Origin: Calliopum simillimum
Taxonomy: Eukaryota; Arthropoda; Insecta; Diptera; Lauxaniidae
Reading direction: 5' to 3'
DNA length: 64,000 nt
Assembly: GCA_951812925.1 (NCBI GenBank)
Contig: OX638372.1
Coordinates: forward strand, 7,068,001 to 7,132,000
Below the pieces are notes generated by a model. The model saw only the letters and a list, made by a program, of their open reading frames with translations, was not told the DNA's origin and searched no databases. Positions 46,579 through 57,946 of the stretch are shown here, piece by piece (position 1 is the stretch's first letter; each line of letters begins with the position of its first letter). The translations under genes were made by a program, and so were the position numbers.

Positions 46579-47532
46579 AGAACTGCATATGCTATATTTT
46601 CATGCAAGAACGTTTTTTGGAACAGCATTTTCGCCATTTTAATAAGGATACCTCTAAAACAAATATTTTGAACAAATCAACAGTTACCTATATATATTAT
46701 CCAGTACTTTAATGGGGATAGTTTCAAAATGAACCATCTCCATCGATTGCCATTTCATCCACATTTCCTGGATATTCTTTTCTGGCTTGAGACGTTGGTA
46801 AAGAACTTTAGTCAAACTTTTCTAAATAGTTTTCGAAGAGTGGAGTTAAGTAAAAACATCAAAAAGTTTTGAGGACATATACCATTCAAAATATCAAACT
46901 ATTCGATAAAAATGACGACTAATTGACAAATTGGCATCACAAGTATCAGTGACCTACTCTTTATTGACTTTCAGAACTTTATCTTAATTTTTCTTTTAAA
47001 AATGCAGCACAGTGTCAGCACACTGACTTTCAGTTAAAATATTGTTTTTAATTCTCCTCCGTCTACGTGCGTGAGTTATAGCCAATACATATAAAACCAC
47101 AGCGCACCAAACTAAGTTAAAAACAACAATAACAACAATTCTCTCTTTATGGGATTTTGCTGCGATCGTTTCTTTATGGCACTTAAATCGTTCGTACTCG
47201 TATGTTTGCATGTAGTAGTTGGATGGAATATGCAAAAACTTTGCTCATCTCATATTTTTCAAAGTCCATAAAACAAGGCCAAAAGTAACAAACGCGCACT
47301 GCGCTGCCATTGAACTCAATGCACATTTTTTGGCATTGCGGAAAACTTTCGTCTGTTTCACATAAAAAATAAAAGCATACTTTCAAGCGCAATGTCTTCT
47401 TTTAACATATTTGCATATCGTTTGGAGAAAAAATGCAGGAAAAATGAAAAGTAGTTTATGCTTGTGCATTAGGCAGGATTCTTTTAGTTTTTGTTTTTTT
47501 TTTTTAGCAACATAACTGCATCCAATGCAGCG
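46579..47532. other. non-coding DNA
   Basis: No gene supported. The segment 47030-47400 looks more single-copy (CTGCGATCGTTTC, CGCGCACTGCGCTGCC) and contains two overlapping minus frames of 69-79 codons without recognised motifs. Confidence 0.5.
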
Positions 47533-48024
47533 CACAGTGGTATTTTGGGGAAAAAAATAGAATTTTATAGTGAAATATTTCAGTAAAAAAATTATTTGGA
47601 TTACATAAATGTCTTAAAAGATGTAGCAAATTCAAATGACTCTTTGAAATACAACGTATGCAATTTTCCTTGGCATATTACTAAGTTGTCTACGAATTCT
47701 TACTATAATCAAATTATAGCTTAGAATCGACTCTTTCAATTTATGTCATAAAATTATTCGCATACTTGCGTCAATCATCAATTTTCTGAAAAATGTGATT
47801 TTCAATACGAATTTACACTAGAAGCAATTTTATATGGTAATATGTACGAGTAATGTGTTGCATATCTTAAGAGTGAAAGAACTTATTAAAGTAACGTTCA
47901 TTTTCGGTGGGAGGTAGGTGTGTCTGTTGACATATCACTAAGATTTTTGGAATTTATCTTAACTAGCTATAACTATAACTCCTTCTATTTCTTGCAAAAG
48001 CATATATCAAGCCATACCACTGTG
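47533..48024. mobile_element. 492-bp element tipped CACAGTGGTAT
   Basis: CACAGTGGTAT at 47533-47543 is mirrored by ATACCACTGTG ending at 48024. The five bases outside the left tip are CAGCG and outside the right tip CAGCC, a 4/5 match to a GC-rich 5-bp duplication. That, with the CACAGTG tip, recalls Transib elements. The TIR is short and there is no transposase, so the family is only suggested. The 73-codon frame at 47920 overlaps the right end and is random. Confidence 0.5.
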
Positions 48025-48553
48025 CAGCCTAATATGTGCAAGAAACAAAAAGTTCAATCTTTGAGGAAAAAAACGCACAAAACATTTTTTCATTCCATTC
48101 ATTTTGAAGTGCATTTTTGTGTTAGGAATTTTACTATCTAAAAAGTAGGGAGTAAAGCATTTTTAAATTTTTTAAGAAAATAATTACTTTAAATTTCTAT
48201 AAATGAATGTTTACTCTATATAATGATAATTCAAATTGGGCTTTGTAGGACAACACTGTTTTCAACTTTCGTATCAGTTATCTTGGAAGAATGTTACCAT
48301 GTCTTTTGATAGAGCTTCCAAATTAGTGAAAAGTCTTTGTTTTTAACACTTTCAGGCTTAGATAACTCAAAATTATGACATGTAAGAGCAATTTTAAGGC
48401 CGGTTTATTCTATTTCGACTTCGAAAAATTTTCATTTTCATTTTTATATATTCCGACTTAGGATAGATAAGTCAACGAATAAAACCTTGCGGAAAAAACT
48501 ACAATGATAAAATTTCGAGGTTTTCCTTAACTTCCCGTGTGATGCACATTATG
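48025..48553. other. AT-rich non-coding DNA
   Basis: No gene and no clear repeat in about 530 bases. Confidence 0.5.
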
Positions 48554-50908
48554 CCACAGACAGACGGCAACTCTAATGTACATTACAGACGCAATAATGT
48601 GAAACTTTTTATTGCATAAGTTTAGGCATTTTTTTATATAAGGGAATGTATCCGGGTATGTGACTGGTTTTGTTTTTGAGTCATAACTTTTTACTGGTCA
48701 AATCGTTTCAGATGTTTAATATATCGTTCAAAAGGTAAGAAATACAACTTTCTTCTGAAGGACATAGAAAGCTATTTCATCACATTCAAAAGTTATGGCT
48801 TATTCTCTAAGTACTTTTTTTTAGCAATTTAAAATTTGTATCCGGGTATGAGACACCTAGAAAAATGCAATGAAAATCAGAAAATATGAAATAACCCCAT
48901 GATTGTATGTTAGCACAAACTTTTATTCATTTTTCTTTACATTAATATTGATATTCGATAGTTGCACTTGATTTTGGTTCGAAAGAAAAAATTACCATAT
49001 CTTTACAAATTTTGTATCCGAGTATGAGACACCTTTAAAAGTGCAATTTAAATTAGAAAATACGAAATAAAAACACCATAACTGTACGTAACCACATGAA
49101 TCATTACATAAATGTCGATATTTGACAGTTGCACACGATTTGGATACGAAAAAAAAGTATCTCATCCCCGAATACATGATGTGTCTCATACCCGGATACA
49201 TGACACCTTTTAAGAAAAGCCAAAAAAGAATGTTTAACCATTCGAATCACAAAGTCGATGTAAAATGCTAAACGCTAACGCACGACACTTCCCATTTCCA
49301 GTTGATTAAATCCAAAATATAACATTTTGAAACAGATCATAAAAAACTTTTTACAGTCAAGTTGCGACCTGAGGTGTATAACTCAAATAAGCAATAGATC
49401 TTTTCACTTCGGTGTAGGCTTAAGAACTTGGTCATAGCAAGAGGACAGTTCGACAGTAGTCAGATTGCCAATATTAGTTTTGCATCATAGAAATAATCGA
49501 CTGTCTCATACCCGGAGGTGTCTCATAACCGGTGACTCTCCCCTACACATTTTGTTGACATTGACTAAAAAAATTTCCCAATTCAGGGTCCAAAAAATTC
49601 TTAAACATCAAAATCAAGATTAATAACGAGCTAAGAATCAGAAAAGCTAATTCAAATTTTTTGGACCCTGAATTGGGAGATTTTCTTTAAGTCAATGTCT
49701 ATGAAATATGTATTTGAAAAATGCTTAAAATCATGCAATGAAAAGTTTCACATTATTGCGTCTGTAATGTGCATTAGAGCTGATACAAACCACGTGTAAA
49801 CGATCAAGATTTTTTTCATGGCATCCGATTTAGCTGAAAATTGACATAAGTAATAGTAGCATAGTGGAAAGAATTACTGCCAAATATTTTTTCAAAATTT
49901 AAAAAATGGCGGAGATATGGGACTTTTAAATTTTTAGGTTAGTTATTTTTGAGTAGCTATAACTTTAGTTGCATTTGTCCAATTCTCAATTTTATGGTGT
50001 CAAATGATTTGGCTTGAAATAGGCTTTAAAATAAAAACTAGCGAAAATTATTTATTTTTTTTATATATAGTTTACACTGAAAAAAAATTTTAAATTGAGT
50101 TTCCCAGAATATGTCATTTTTGATATTTTTTATTTTTGATGTACAAAAAGCTACAAGTGTAACTTACCAGTCCTCTAAAAATTGGAGTGGAACTGCCAGT
50201 GGTTCTCCAGAAAAACAATAAAATGTGGCTTCTCTTCTACCGCAATTTTTCAGTAAAATTTTTTTGAATTTGAAATTTTTAATTAAACGTTAATTTGAAT
50301 TTGAAAAAAGTGCGTTGGTACTTTCATTAGTACTACACAAGCAAAAAAACAGTAAATAGACTAACTTCAGCATTTGAAAATTTTATTTAATAAAAATTTT
50401 AAATTAAAAAAATGTACTGAAAAATTGGGGAAGATACTACATTTTATTGTTTTTCTGGAGAACCACTGGCAGGCCCACTCCAATTTTTGGAGGACTGGTA
50501 AGTTACACCTGTAGCTTTTTTTGTAAGAAAATTAAAAAATATCAAAAATGACGTATTCTGGGAAACTCAATTTAATTTTTTTTTTTTTTTCAGTGTAAAC
50601 AATATAAAAAAATTAAAAAAAATGTTTGCTAGTTTTTATTTTGAAGCCTGTTTCAAGCCAAATCATTTGACACCATCAAATTGAGAATTGGATAAATGCA
50701 ACTAAAGTTATAGCTTCTCAAAAAAAACTAACCTCAAAATTTCAAAGTCCCATATCTCCGCCATTTTTTAAATTTTGAAAATATCTTTAGTAGTAATTTT
50801 TCTCACTATGTTACTATTACTTATGCCAATTTTCAGCCAAATCGGATTCCATGAACAAATTTCTTGATCGTTTACACGTGGTTTGTATCATCTGCCGTCT
50901 GTCTGGGG
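48554..50908. mobile_element. foldback element with a second element nested in its left arm
   Basis: The outer ends CCACAGACAGACGGCA (48554) and, inverted, CCCCAGACAGACGGCA (ending 50908) match. The arms 49780-50310 and about 50375-50908 are inverted copies of about 530 bp. Shared blocks include GATACAAACCACGTG, AAACGATCAAG, ATGGCGGAGATATGGGACTT, GAGTTTCCCAGAATA and GTTCTCCAGAAAAACAATAA, around a loop of about 60-90 bases. The left arm is interrupted 16 bases from its tip by the element at 48571-49779. No coding frame. Confidence 0.88.
48571..49779. mobile_element. 1.2-kb nested TIR element with TATCCGGGTATGAGAC repeats
   Basis: The 47-bp TIRs start CTCTAATGTACATTACAGAC on the left; the right end matches with two C/T changes and both reach ATTGCAT. 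The interior carries TGTATCCGGGTATG at 48648, 48837 and 49013 (the last two in direct units of about 176 bp) and inverted forms at about 49181-49200 and 49501-49535. A further hairpin has arms of about 43 bp (49557-49599 and 49655-49699) built on TTCCCAATTCAGGGTCC. The element interrupts the foldback arm; the target duplication is not resolved (at most 2 bp, CT). No transposase frame. Confidence 0.85.
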
Positions 50909-52090
50909 CAATAGCGTTTAGTCATTTGTATTAAATATTACTAATGGGGTAATGCTTTCTCCAAGAAGTTATGGGCCAATGTCCACTAAAGCGTTCAAAC
51001 CAGGATCATCAAGTTTTATTCGACTAAAAATTTGTATTTAAGTATTTCATTAGATAACATTTATTCGTTCTCTGTTAATGTATTGACGGATTAAGCCTAT
51101 AAAAAGACATAAATTTTTGATGTTTTGAGAAAAACGCTTTTTAAGTCTTTTGAAATTCAATTTTCGAATGGGATTTTGAAGTTTTCAACTTTTTTCCATA
51201 AATTCGGATGGAAACTACGTTTCAGAAAACCAAAACGCTGTTTTTTCGTCATGTTTTTGTTAACTTGACTCAAAACATCAAAAATGTAGATGTATATAAA
51301 AAGGAGTATTTCTTCGGATTGGTGAGTACAGGAGGATTTTGACTAAAAAAGAGTAAAATACTCCGATCGGACACTTTCAGCATCACTGGTAACAAGTCTT
51401 GTGATGAAATTTAACACATAAGTAGAATCAAAATTTAGCTTTACATTAGTTATACATTCTTATACAATTTTTTCTTAAATATGATCCACCCTTAGCTATA
51501 AATTTCATGCTTTTTTCGACATTTACTTAAAAGACACGTAGTCTCTAGTGTAGCATGCCACTCGCAAGCGACAAAAGCAACACTAATAAAAATAAAAACA
51601 ACTATTACTACTATTACAATAACAACTACATACACACATAGAAGTACATATAACAGCCAACAATAACAATAACAACATGTACAAAGTTATTATTTACGCT
51701 TTATGTACGAGTACAAGCATAAAATATGATAAATATTTTGAGTTGCGCGCTTTATGATGCGTAAAACATGGCAATAAAGATTTGGTAATAAATTTTCGCG
51801 ATAAAATGAAATGTGCATTAGATAGAAAAATGCATTTTCTGCAACTGGAAAAAAGATGTAAATGCATGCAAAACAAATCATTACAATTATTGAAATTTAA
51901 TTTATTAATCGGTCCATGGCCTAGTTTTTGGATCTTCAAAAATATATTTTGTGAAAATAAAACACACTTTAGAAGATCTAAAACCATGGACCGTTTTTAT
52001 TAATCCTAGTTCTAAAACGTAGCAAAAATAGTACTTTTGCCATATAGCAGAATTATGTATGTGTATGCGACGATTCATGTCAACTAGACA
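50909..52090. other. AT-rich non-coding DNA
   Basis: No gene supported. It contains (ACTATT/ACAATAACAA) low-complexity stretches around 51590-51680. Overlapping frames of 63-97 codons at 51690-52003 on both strands lack motifs. Confidence 0.55.
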
Positions 52091-52770
52091 AGGTTAGAGG
52101 CCAAAAATTGTTTGGACGAAAAATAAAGTTTTGGATGTTAAAATTTTAAATTTTATTTAAAGCTTGGAAAAGTCAAGTAGTGCTTAGTAAAATTTCAATA
52201 TGGCGACGATGTAACACGCCCCGAAGGAGGACCTAAAATTATTTTAATCAATTTTTTGGCGTAAATTTCATCATTTGGGGTTTTCGGGGTCGCTGATCAT
52301 GAGTCTGAAGTCAGAATTCGAAAAATCTTATATCCAAGATGGATGAGATTTTGCCTAATTCTGGAAATAATTCAAAAAAATAACGCTAGAGTTGGTCAAA
52401 TTTGTCCAAACTTACACAAATAGTTAAGAAATATTAAAGAATCAAGCCTGCTTAGTTTGGAACTCTATCGTTATTTTTTCGACTTATCGCCAGAATTAGC
52501 CAAAATTAGGATTTTCCCACACTGTGAGCCCTGATATTCCATCCGCCATCTTGGACTTTAGATTTCTCAAATTCTGATATCCAATTCATGATCAGCCACC
52601 CCGAAAACTACCGAGTGATGAAATTTACGCCAAAATATTAAAGAAATAACCATTTTACGCCCTCTTTCGGGGCGTGTAACAATATCACCATATTGAAAGT
52701 TTTTAAAGAACTAAAATTTTGACATTCAAAACTTAATTTTTTCGTCCACGAAATTTTTTGCCGCAGACCT
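52091..52770. mobile_element. foldback MITE, GGGGTCGCTGATCATGA family
   Basis: Imperfect inverted arms of about 310 bp: AGGTTAGAGGC at 52091 versus inverted AGGTCTGCGGC ending 52770. Inside are ACACGCCCCGAA with GTCCAAGATGG or TATCCAAGATGG, GGCGTAAATTTCATCA, GTTTTCGGGGT and GCTGATCATGA on both sides. It is the largest member here of the family also found at 9061-9400, 15288-15585 and about 38370. Confidence 0.85.
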
Positions 52771-52939
52771 GGTTCAGTTGATGAGAAACTTCACGTTCTC
52801 ATTATGACATTACATAAAATGGAATGATGCCACTTTTGAAATGAACGACTCAAATTTTGATGTTGTTGGAAAATATCGAAAATTCGTAAACACTTCAAAA
52901 AATTTTGACGATAATAAATTTCTAATGATCAATGATCAG

Positions 52940-53110
52940 GATGGTGCATCGTTCTAGCGACTGGCACTGCGATTGAGAGTTGTATTGCCAACCGGGACGT
53001 CCTCGGTTCAACTCCCGCCCAGGCCAAAAACACAAAAGTTTTTCAACTTGCAATTTTTCAATTATAATTAATTTAGTGAAATAAATATAATTATAATTAC
53101 AACAAAAATA
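52940..53110 (+). repeat. tRNA-derived SINE-like element
   Basis: TAGCGACTGG (52955-52964) fits the A box and GGTTCAACTCC (53005-53015) fits the B box very well, at tRNA-like spacing. The following body has TTTTTCAACTTGCAATTTTTCA, the same as at about 15037 after the SINE-like head there, and then an AATATAATTATAAT tail. The head lacks a convincing acceptor stem, so this is a SINE and not a functional tRNA. Confidence 0.6.
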
Positions 53111-53142
53111 GTCTGATGAGTATTTGTGGCGAAAGACAAAAC

Positions 53143-53335
53143 ATATGTCACTATAGCCGTGTTTTTAATCCGTTCCTTAATATGTCATAATTATGTGTTA
53201 GAAAATGCATTGATAGATTTATATGTAAATCGATCTTTGCAAATATGTGACTAAAAGTTCAATTAAAAATCAATTTTCAATATATAAATGTCATTAAGTA
53301 ACACACTTAAAAATTCTTAAGGATCAAACTTTCCT
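53143..53335 (+). repeat. dispersed repeat, copy 1
   Basis: A stretch of about 190 bases beginning CTATAGCCGTGTTTTTAATC and including GTCATAATTATGTGTTAGAA, GTAAATCGATCTTTGCAAAT and TCATTAAGTAACACACTTAA. It is nearly identical to 56510-56690. The right part of copy 1 ends at AAAAATTCTTAA before diverging. Confidence 0.85.
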
Positions 53336-54661
53336 TGAAATAAATTTCTCAAACCCTGAAGCATGTGAAACACTTTCAAATGGAATGTGAGTAATTAAGT
53401 ATAACGCATCGTATTTAATTACTTTATGTGAATTTTAAATACATAGTTCTAATTAAATTCTCTACAAGAGTAATAACATATGCTCTAAACTAATCACTGT
53501 AACAAATATACATATGTGCATATACACAGGTAGCTTGAATAAATTATGTAATGACATAATCCTATTTAAAGCTAAACAAAATTATTTAATGAAATTGATT
53601 TCAACATATTTCAACTAAATACTCGTACGAAAGGTGCAAAATTTGTGTACGACGAATTAGATATTCCATTTATTTATAAATATGCTAATCCATTTTTAAT
53701 TAAATTGAACTGTTTATCAGATTACATCTTTTTCATTGCGTGTGTATGTGTAGGAATTACTTACTTTAAGGTGTACTCTTTTTTTCTGATAATTACTTAA
53801 GTGCCAAAAGCTTTGAATAGAAAGATTCTAAGAAAAGTTCTTATTTCCATGTAATGACAAGGCAGACAAAGTTTAGCATAATTAATATCAAATATATAAC
53901 ATGTATCTTCAATAGAAAATTAATTTTAATGAAACTCATTAAGCTTATGCCACTCATGTTTCACAATTAAAAATACACGCGCATTAAGAGTATATCAAAT
54001 TTCAATATTACATTTGAATTTGAAATAAAAGTGCATGGTTCAAATAATCAGGTCATAGAGATTGTAACAAAATAGTTTTTTTTTGTTTTTGTTCTGAAAT
54101 TCATTGTTTCAGTCTGTCATATTTAATAAGTGCTGATTTGTATAACAGTAATTTAATTAAAAATGGAAATTCAAACAAAACTCTTGTATTTTAAAAACAC
54201 CAATATTTAAACATTTACGAGTATATGCGTATGTGTTTATTTCATATTGCATTATTGTTAACATTTTTGTTCAGCAATTAAAATTCCAGAAAAAATATGA
54301 AAAACTAATGACATTTAATTAATGCCTTATATGTTAACATACAGATTTTTATAAAATTTGAATAACAATCATATTATTTTACATGAATTCAGCATAACTA
54401 AAGGATAATTTATAAAAAAAAAAAGTTAAAACAAAAAAAATTTTCTTTTAATTTATTTCCACTTTTTTTTAAAAAAGATCTTGACATTTTTTCAAAATCA
54501 TAATAAATCAAAATCTACGTAATAATTAGATTACGGAAAATGAAAATGAAATGATTGCTTACATGCAATTAAATTTTTCCGCTGCATCTGGAGAAATGTT
54601 TCAATTTCTAGAAGTTATAATTAAGTTTTCAGTCACAAAAATAAAACGATGACTAGCAAGT
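53336..54661. other. very AT-rich non-coding DNA
   Basis: No gene, no tandem repeat and few GC pairs; among the most AT-rich parts of the window. Confidence 0.6.
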
Positions 54662-55110
54662 GCTTTTTAAAAAAATTACCGACAATGGGAACTAAAGTTG
54701 TTGCCTATGCGGATGATCTAGTTTTTATGGTAAATGGAAAATATCTTAATGTACTAGTAAGCAGTGAGTTTTTTGGATTCTTCGCTAGATTCTGTTAGCA
54801 TATGGTGCTCCATAAGTGGCCTACGCATAAGTCCACCAAAACTCTAAGTTATTAATTTTATCAGAAAATACTAAATACCAACTTTCAGGTGCATTCCATT
54901 CAAAGGAATCGCCATAAATTTATCATAAACAGCAAAATCTCTAGTAATGTTTCTAGATCACAAACTGCATTAGAAATTGAAATAGAATTAAGAATACGAG
55001 TAGTGAAAGCTAATAATGCCTTCTACGCTTGCAAAGTCATGTTTGGTCGCATTTGTGGTTTAGGACTGTTTACGCAGGAATACGCATAAACTCCCAATAA
55101 CCGCAATTAA
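54662..55110 (+). pseudogene. decayed LINE reverse-transcriptase fragment
   Basis: The frame starting before 54706 reads GTKVVAYADDLVFMVNGKY, RT motif C with the catalytic Asp pair encoded at 54712-54717. A change of frame then gives SVSIWCSISGLRISPPKL, matching the WCxxxGLxxNPxKT block that follows motif C in jockey/R1-type LINEs. Further on, RVVKANNAFYACKVMFGR followed by ICGLGLF matches their conserved KATxALYxCKxxxGKxWGL region. Stops and frame changes in between show it is dead. About 150 codons of homology remain; endonuclease, motifs A/B and tail are missing. It may be the same family as the fragments at 6.3 and 21.4 kb. Confidence 0.8.
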
Positions 55111-56439
55111 TTTCCAGCGATTGGCAACGCGAATCGTACCCATAGAAAATTCTTCAATTCATGCCGCCATCTCTGTCACTCTCATGCGTATGCGTTGAAT
55201 ACGTCAAAGTCATCAGCTTTTGTTATTCCTTTTCCCATCGTGCTTAGCATCGGATGCCAAAATTTCCATTTATGATTACTTTCATAGGGTTATTCTGGCG
55301 ACAGTATTAGAGCTGTCAAACAGATCACCACAGTCTTTATTGCTACGAATGTATGTATGTATGAATACGACTTTTAATACCTGTTACGTAGGAGGTCTTA
55401 GAGCGATCTTAAAGCTATTAGTTGCTTGCTGGCAGGTTTTTATTATGTGAAAAGTGAAGAATTAAGAAAATTTTTATTTTATTGCTTGTTTATAATTTTT
55501 TATAATAAAACAGCTGGACTTGATATTAGATTATCGACTGTTAATATTTTTTTTTAAACCTAATTTGGCTTATTAAGCTTTTAATTTGTAATTATGTAAT
55601 CAAAAATGTCTGGTCGGATCTACTTTCGGAGATATAGCCATCGAAAGATCGGGATATAAGTTCGGAATCCCTGCCTGGAAAATTGATGTCATATTTAGGA
55701 CATTTTGACCTAAATGTGGGGGGGTCAAAATGACCCACATGTAAGAGTCTTAGAGGGTTAATATTTTCTACAAAAATATTCCTCGTAATATCCTGCATAA
55801 GTTTACTGAACACATAATACACCTCAAATGTAAGGATCATATAGTTAAATACATCGATTTAACACAAGAATGTGTTATTTTTGTATTTTTCATGTACAGT
55901 GGATTAAAAAACTTAAAAAATCGATTAAAAAAAATCTGACGTGCTGGAGAAAAACGACGAGACACGGGTATTTTGTTTAAACGCCTACTTTAAGAATTTT
56001 TTGGATTTTCTCATGTGTTTTACAAAAAGTTTAAAATTATCGAACAGTTTATTACAAAAAAACGAAAAAAATAGGCAAAAACGCATTTTAGTAATTTATC
56101 AATCAATTGTATACAACTTTTACATTTTTCCATCGATTTTCTTAAGTAGTATCTTATTTCCTAAACAAATATATAGACTATTATATAAAATAACAAAATA
56201 ATTTTTAAAATTTGATTTTTTCTTGCATAAATCTGCAGTTGATTTTGATTTTTTTTTTTCATTTTTTCGGAAAAAAATAATTTTTTTTTCAGAAATCAAT
56301 TTATTCCTCCGAAACTAACAATCCAGCCAAAAAATTTGGTGAATATTATTTGTAGGTAATTTAATTACCTTTAATATGACAAATAAAATGTTTAAACACA
56401 AACATTGGTTCTTGAGATATTTGTATTTAAGTGAAACTA
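55111..56439. other. AT-rich non-coding DNA
   Basis: No gene supported. LQRLATRIVPIENSS in one frame near 55110-55165 may be a last trace of the preceding LINE, but is weak. At 55700-55761 a GGTCAAAATGACCCACATG block ends AGAGGGTTAA, resembling a piggyBac-type end beside TTAA, with no partner found. Confidence 0.5.
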
Positions 56440-56690
56440 GAAAATTGATTTTTTAATTGAACTTTTAGTCATATATTTGCAAAGATCGATTTACATATAA
56501 ATAAATCACGGCTATAGTGTTTTTAATCCGTTCCTTGATTTGTCATAATTATGTGTTAGAAAAATGCATTGATAAATTTATATGTAAATCGATCTTTGCA
56601 AATATATGACTAAAAGTTCAATTAAAAAATCAATTTTCTATATATAAAATGTCATTAAGTAACACACTTAAAAATTCTTAAAGTGAAACT
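56440..56690 (+). repeat. dispersed repeat, copy 2, with palindromic arms
   Basis: From about 56510 to 56690 it matches 53143-53335 in direct orientation. In addition, 56441-56503 is the inverse of 56573-56638 (arms of about 63 bp with ATATTTGCAAAGATCGATTT), so this copy can form a hairpin with a loop of about 70 bases. Copy 1 has only one arm. Confidence 0.85.
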
Positions 56691-57946
56691 ATCTTTTTTT
56701 TGGTCCAAAAACCGATAATGACCGATATCTCGAAAACGGCACGAAAAAAAAAAATAATGCGATTTTCGGAATCAGCAGCCTATTTTACATATAAAATGGA
56801 TAGTGGCATTCACTGGGAATTTTGGCTGTAGACTAGTGTTATTAAGTAAAAAGTGTTATATTTAGTACAGCAGTGGTATATCATGCATATTTAGTGCTCG
56901 TAGCGAAATACGTTCGCCGTCTTCCAAGTTGAAAATTTCAAATTCTTCATACAACTTTTCATTCCTTACCCATGATTTTGGATTATTGGTTTTAGTTCGT
57001 CAAGAAAGAAGAGATTGTAATAAATAAGAACTCGAATATATGTATATTGCGGACACCTGGGATAACGACTACCTTCGGGCACTTTTTGCTATGACCTGGC
57101 TAAGGCACTACCATACAGTAGGTTTAATTAATGAAGTAAAGCGTAATATGGGCATCTAGAGAGCTAAAAATTATTTGCAATCGTAATTGCTCAAACTCCT
57201 AAAAAGGCCTACATACGTGTACTCCTTCCTGTCAATCTATATTCAATGCATTAAAAAATAAAGGATAACTTGAATGTAAATGAAATGAAAACACGCTTTC
57301 AAATACAATATCCTTAAATATGACAATGTTGATTTAATGAAAAACCCTAAAACAAACAATAGCCTCAAAATAAGCATAAATAAATGTTGCTGCGAAAAGT
57401 AATCACTTTCATCTAACACGCCCACAGAAAAGCCCACTATCTAAATATCCTTTTTTGTGATAGTCATAAATGATTTGTTTCTTATCGTATTTGAATATGG
57501 GTGTAATTTGTTACTGTGTTCTTGTTTTCCCTGTTTATTCTCTTCAATTTGAGGAAATAAATTCCAAGCAACTATATCAACAACAGCAACAACAATGAGA
57601 ACCACAACCACAGCTACAATAAATAAGAAAAAAAAGGATAAAATTCAACAGTACCAAATAAAGTAATAGAAATCGTCGATGGTGTAAAGCAAGGAATAAA
57701 GCAAAAAGGAGAAATTGAAAATAAAAACCAAAGAAAAAAAGGATACGGATCAACATTTCAATCAATTACGAAAACATTGGCCTTTGCAGGACGAATGTCA
57801 AGCAGGACATGAAGTCAATAGAATTTTAAATGAATAAAACGAGCGGACAAGCTGTGAAAAGGCAGCAGCAATGTACAACAAATAAAACAAACAAAAAATG
57901 AAGAAATGAAAAACAATGCTGGAAATAAATTGCAGAATAGAGACTA
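56691..57946. other. non-coding DNA
   Basis: No gene supported. The part 56850-57480 seems single-copy; 57570-57960 is AACAACAGCAACAA/AAATAAAAC-rich, and its minus frames of 61-62 codons (Phe/Leu-rich) are translations of that sequence. Confidence 0.5.

Noticed and set aside
52940..53030. A functional tRNA gene at the best A/B-box pair
   Set aside because: No convincing acceptor-stem pairing, and the same 3' body follows another head at 15 kb, which is SINE behaviour.
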